Positions 6,271 through 8,453 of a stretch of DNA of 8,453 nucleotides are shown in pieces (the stretch's first letter is position 1; every line of letters starts with the position of its first letter). The position numbers were made by a program, and so were the translations under genes. Origin of the DNA: JBCBKZ01 sp039026975 (GTDB lineage Bacteria; Bacteroidota; Bacteroidia; J057). The notes under the pieces were generated by a model. The model worked only from the letters and a program-made list of their open reading frames with translations. It was not told the DNA's origin and ran no database searches. The stretch is from the NCBI GenBank assembly GCA_039026975.1, contig JBCCLI010000289.1, forward strand, positions 1-8,453, given 5' to 3'.

Positions 6271-7605
6271 ATGAAAGTAGCTGTAATCGGAACGGGCTAT
6301 GTAGGATTAGTAAGTGGGACCTGCTTTGCGGAGGCTGGGAATGATGTGTTGTGTGTGGACAACAATCAGGCTAAGCTGGAGAAATTGCGCAAGGGGGAGG
6401 TACCTATCTACGAACCAGGCCTGGAGACCTTGTTTCAAAGAAATACCAAAGAAGGGAGGCTGAACTTCACAGACTCCCTATCAGATGCTGTGAAGCATGC
6501 AGAGGTCATCTTTTTGGCCTTGCCTACTCCACCTATGGAAGATGGCTCTGCGGATTTGAAGTATGTGCTGGGGGTAGCCCATGAAATTGGGGAGCTTTTG
6601 GAAGACTACCGAGTGGTGGTGAATAAGAGTACCGTTCCTGTAGGAACAGCAGATAAGGTACGTGAAGCTATATCCATGCATACAGAGCGGGAGTTTGATG
6701 TAGTCTCTAATCCTGAGTTTCTTCGTGAGGGCTATGCGGTTCAGGACTTCATGAAGCCTGAGCGGATTGTGATTGGGTCTGGTTCAGAAAGAGCTACTGA
6801 GGTGATGAGAAGGCTGTATAAGCCCTTTGTGATGTCAGGGAATCCGGTGTTGATGATGGATGAGCGCAGTGCTGAAGTAACTAAGTATGCTGCCAACTCC
6901 TTTTTGGCTGCCAAGATCTCCTTCATGAATGAGATAGCCAATTTATGTGAGAAAGTAGGAGCAGATGTAGATAATGTGAGAAGAGGGATGGGAACGGATT
7001 CCAGAATAGGGAAGAGATTCCTGTTCCCAGGAGTAGGATATGGGGGATCCTGTTTCCCCAAGGATGTATCCGCTCTGCACAAGACAGCTGCTGAGTATGG
7101 ATATGATTTCCGTATCCTGGACTCTGTGATGGGGGTAAATGAGGATCAGAAGAAGGTACTGACTCAGAAAGTGGTAGAGAGATTTGGAGAAGACCTGAGT
7201 GGAAAGAAGTTTGCCATGTGGGGACTGGCTTTCAAGCCTAACACAGATGACATCCGTGAGGCTCCTTCCTTAGTGATCATCAGAGAGCTTCAGGAAAAGG
7301 GAGCAGAGATCGTGGCTTATGATCCAGAGGCTATGCCATCAGTTCAGGCATACACAGATCTGAAGCTTACCTACTCAGAGAGTTCCTATGAAGCACTGGA
7401 TGGAGCAGATGCGCTGTTGATTGTAACAGAATGGGGAGAGTTCAGGACGCCTGACTTTGCCAGAATCAAGGCTAGCCTGGCTCAGCCAGTAATCTTTGAT
7501 GGGAGAAATGTCTATGACAGAGAGACCCTGGAAGATCATGGCTTTGAGTACCTCTCCATTGGTCGTCAGCCTATCAAAAGTGCTGAGACTATGGCAGCGG
7601 AGTAA
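6271..7605 (+). CDS. ugd: UDP-glucose 6-dehydrogenase
   Basis: Ugd oxidises UDP-glucose twice with NAD+ to UDP-glucuronate in the cytoplasm. The protein has 444 residues, normal for the family. In order: the NAD-binding GTGYVG at 7-12, LALPTPP near 82-88, NKSTVPVGT near 118-126, NPEFLREG at 147-154 containing conserved glutamates, TKYAANS at 204-210 with Lys205 and Asn209, the catalytic Cys261 in GYGGSCFPKD with Asp265, and GLAFKPNTDDIREAPS at 318-333 of the C-terminal UDP-binding domain. Related GDP-mannose dehydrogenases share the fold, but the NPEFLREG and GGSCFPKD forms and the Uxs gene next door favour UDP-glucose. The ATG start at 6271 has no Shine-Dalgarno. Codon use is more G+C-rich than in the aminotransferase before it. 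The product is the substrate of the enzyme encoded 123 nt downstream. Confidence 0.95.
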   Translation: MKVAVIGTGYVGLVSGTCFAEAGNDVLCVDNNQAKLEKLRKGEVPIYEPGLETLFQRNTKEGRLNFTDSLSDAVKHAEVIFLALPTPPMEDGSADLKYVLGVAHEIGELLEDYRVVVNKSTVPVGTADKVREAISMHTEREFDVVSNPEFLREGYAVQDFMKPERIVIGSGSERATEVMRRLYKPFVMSGNPVLMMDERSAEVTKYAANSFLAAKISFMNEIANLCEKVGADVDNVRRGMGTDSRIGKRFLFPGVGYGGSCFPKDVSALHKTAAEYGYDFRILDSVMGVNEDQKKVLTQKVVERFGEDLSGKKFAMWGLAFKPNTDDIREAPSLVIIRELQEKGAEIVAYDPEAMPSVQAYTDLKLTYSESSYEALDGADALLIVTEWGEFRTPDFARIKASLAQPVIFDGRNVYDRETLEDHGFEYLSIGRQPIKSAETMAAE

Positions 7606-7657
7606 GACGTTATCAAAGCAAGCGAGCGGGTAAGCGACTTACTTAATCAAGTGCTAT

Positions 7658-7667
7658 CAGCGCGCTG
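7658..7667. repeat. Perfect 10-bp palindrome CAGCGCGCTG in the ugd-uxs gap
   Basis: CAGCGCGCTG is identical to its reverse complement and lies 52 nt after the ugd stop. A second small inverted repeat, GTAAG-CGA-CTTAC, lies at 7630-7642. Neither has a T tract. They may be parts of a structured intercistronic RNA, or chance. Confidence 0.3.
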
Positions 7668-7683
7668 AATATATCAAACAAGC

Positions 7684-7714
7684 CCCCTTAGGATGAAAGA
7701 GTCACCCTAAGGGG
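7684..7714 (+). promoter_or_regulatory. Strong hairpin ending 14 nt before the uxs start
   Basis: CCCCTTAGG at 7684-7692 pairs perfectly with CCTAAGGGG at 7706-7714. After one A/C mismatch, TGA at 7694-7696 pairs with TCA at 7702-7704, closing a five-base loop. No U-rich tail follows (the next bases are CATGTTCAAAACCT and then the ATG), so this is not a classic terminator. Because only 14 nt separate it from the start codon, a transcript carrying uxs from upstream must contain it. It could be an attenuator, a processing or stability element between ugd and uxs, or an inefficient terminator. Confidence 0.5.
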
Positions 7715-7728
7715 CATGTTCAAAACCT

Positions 7729-8453
7729 ATGGGAAGAAAACCAAAAGTACTAATCACCGGAGGAGCCGGATTCCTGGGCTCCCATTTGTCTGATCGCTTC
7801 CTCAAGGAAGGCTATGAGGTTGTGGTCATGGATAACTTGATCACCGGCAACCTTGCCAATATCGAGCACCTCTTTGGACATGATGACTTCACCTATGTGA
7901 AGCATGATGTAACGGAGTTTAACTATGTCAAGGGGCCTTTGGATTACATCCTCCACTTTGCCTCTCCGGCCTCCCCCATTGATTACTTAAAGCTTCCCAT
8001 CCAGACCTTGAAGGTAGGAGCCATGGGAACCCATAAGATCCTGGGACTGGCCAAAGAAAAGGGGGCCAGGATGCTGATAGCCTCCACCTCAGAAGTCTAT
8101 GGAGATCCCCTGATCCACCCACAGAAGGAGAGCTACTGGGGAAATGTAAACCCCATAGGCTACAGAGGGGTGTATGATGAGGCCAAAAGATACATGGAAG
8201 CCATTACCATGGCCTACCACAGGGTACATGGGGTAGAAACCAGAATCCTCAGGATCTTTAACACCTATGGTCCCAGAATGCGCTTGAATGATGGAAGAGT
8301 ACTTCCTGCCTTCATGTCTCAGGCCTTAAGAGGAGAGGACATCACCGTATTTGGAGATGGCAGCCAGACCAGGAGCTTCTGCTATGTGGATGACTTGGTA
8401 GAAGGCATCTACCGCTTACTGCTATCAGAAGAAGTAATGCCTGTGAACATAGG
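7729..8453 (+). CDS. uxs: UDP-glucuronate decarboxylase (UDP-xylose synthase), 3' end outside window
   Basis: Uxs is an NAD-dependent short-chain dehydrogenase that oxidises UDP-glucuronate at C4, loses CO2 and reduces the intermediate to UDP-xylose. The frame is open from the ATG at 7729 to the right edge, 241 full codons of the usual 310 or so. Marks seen: GGAGFLGSHL at 11-20 (Rossmann NAD site), the SPASPIDYLK segment at 79-88 typical of this decarboxylase group, STSEVYGDP at 119-127, HPQKESYWGNVNPIG at 130-144, the catalytic Tyr149 and Lys153 of YxxxK, NTYGPRM at 178-184, and GDGSQTRSFCYVDDL at 209-223. The last two blocks bind the sugar nucleotide. It follows ugd, whose product it uses, which strengthens the call. 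G+C is clearly higher than in the genes upstream, with many GCC, ATC, ACC and CTG codons. No Shine-Dalgarno precedes it, but a strong hairpin does. Confidence 0.93.
   Translation, partial: MGRKPKVLITGGAGFLGSHLSDRFLKEGYEVVVMDNLITGNLANIEHLFGHDDFTYVKHDVTEFNYVKGPLDYILHFASPASPIDYLKLPIQTLKVGAMGTHKILGLAKEKGARMLIASTSEVYGDPLIHPQKESYWGNVNPIGYRGVYDEAKRYMEAITMAYHRVHGVETRILRIFNTYGPRMRLNDGRVLPAFMSQALRGEDITVFGDGSQTRSFCYVDDLVEGIYRLLLSEEVMPVNI

Noticed and set aside
6741..7082. Minus-strand open frame of 113 codons within ugd
   Set aside because: It is antisense to the core of ugd, including the catalytic Cys block; a shadow of the codon pattern.
7750..8122. Two overlapping minus-strand open frames at the right end
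   Set aside because: They oppose the uxs frame, which carries all the hallmark motifs of UDP-glucuronate decarboxylase and runs to the window edge.
1..8453. Search by eye for CRISPR arrays, tRNA or rRNA genes, transposases and attachment sites
   Set aside because: No regularly spaced repeats, cloverleaf-like segments, transposase motifs or long terminal repeats were seen.

Overview
The window looks like chromosomal DNA from a member of the Bacteroidota, most likely a cytophagalean; that placement is an inference. Supporting signs are moderate G+C, no Shine-Dalgarno sequence before any of the starts inspected, a tail of a large beta-rich surface-type protein, and a Kdo-transferase operon together with a Ugd/Uxs pair. 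No mobile element, CRISPR array, tRNA or rRNA was seen.

Layout. (1) Positions 2-817 hold the 3' end of a plus-strand gene whose start lies outside the window. Its product ends in ten back-to-back eight-residue repeats that look like stacked beta strands. (2) A gap of about 300 bp contains hairpins, including a convincing intrinsic terminator for the minus strand. (3) A tight minus-strand group is read from 4680 down to 1115: a small outer-membrane beta-barrel protein, WaaA (Kdo transferase, lipid A core), a small exported protein of unknown function, and IlvE (branched-chain aminotransferase). Gaps are 2, 42 and 42 nt, and the shared terminator is at 1051-1089. (4) A divergent intergenic region of 266 bp carries candidate promoter elements and a short inverted repeat. 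(5) A plus-strand polysaccharide-precursor group follows: a WbpE-like sugar aminotransferase, UDP-glucose 6-dehydrogenase (Ugd), and UDP-glucuronate decarboxylase (Uxs), which is cut by the right edge.

How the genes work together. Ugd turns UDP-glucose into UDP-glucuronate and Uxs decarboxylates it to UDP-xylose. The aminotransferase probably makes an amino sugar nucleotide for the same envelope or capsular polysaccharide. WaaA and the beta-barrel protein serve the outer membrane on the other side of the divergent promoter region, so 2.2-8.45 kb is mostly an envelope-biogenesis locus, with ilvE attached as a housekeeping passenger.

Nothing here amounts to a clearly new biological system. The most interesting items are the regular octapeptide beta repeat at the end of the first gene, a strong hairpin directly before uxs, a G+C and codon-use gradient across the three sugar-nucleotide genes, and a signal peptide that looks like a lipobox with the cysteine replaced by tyrosine.
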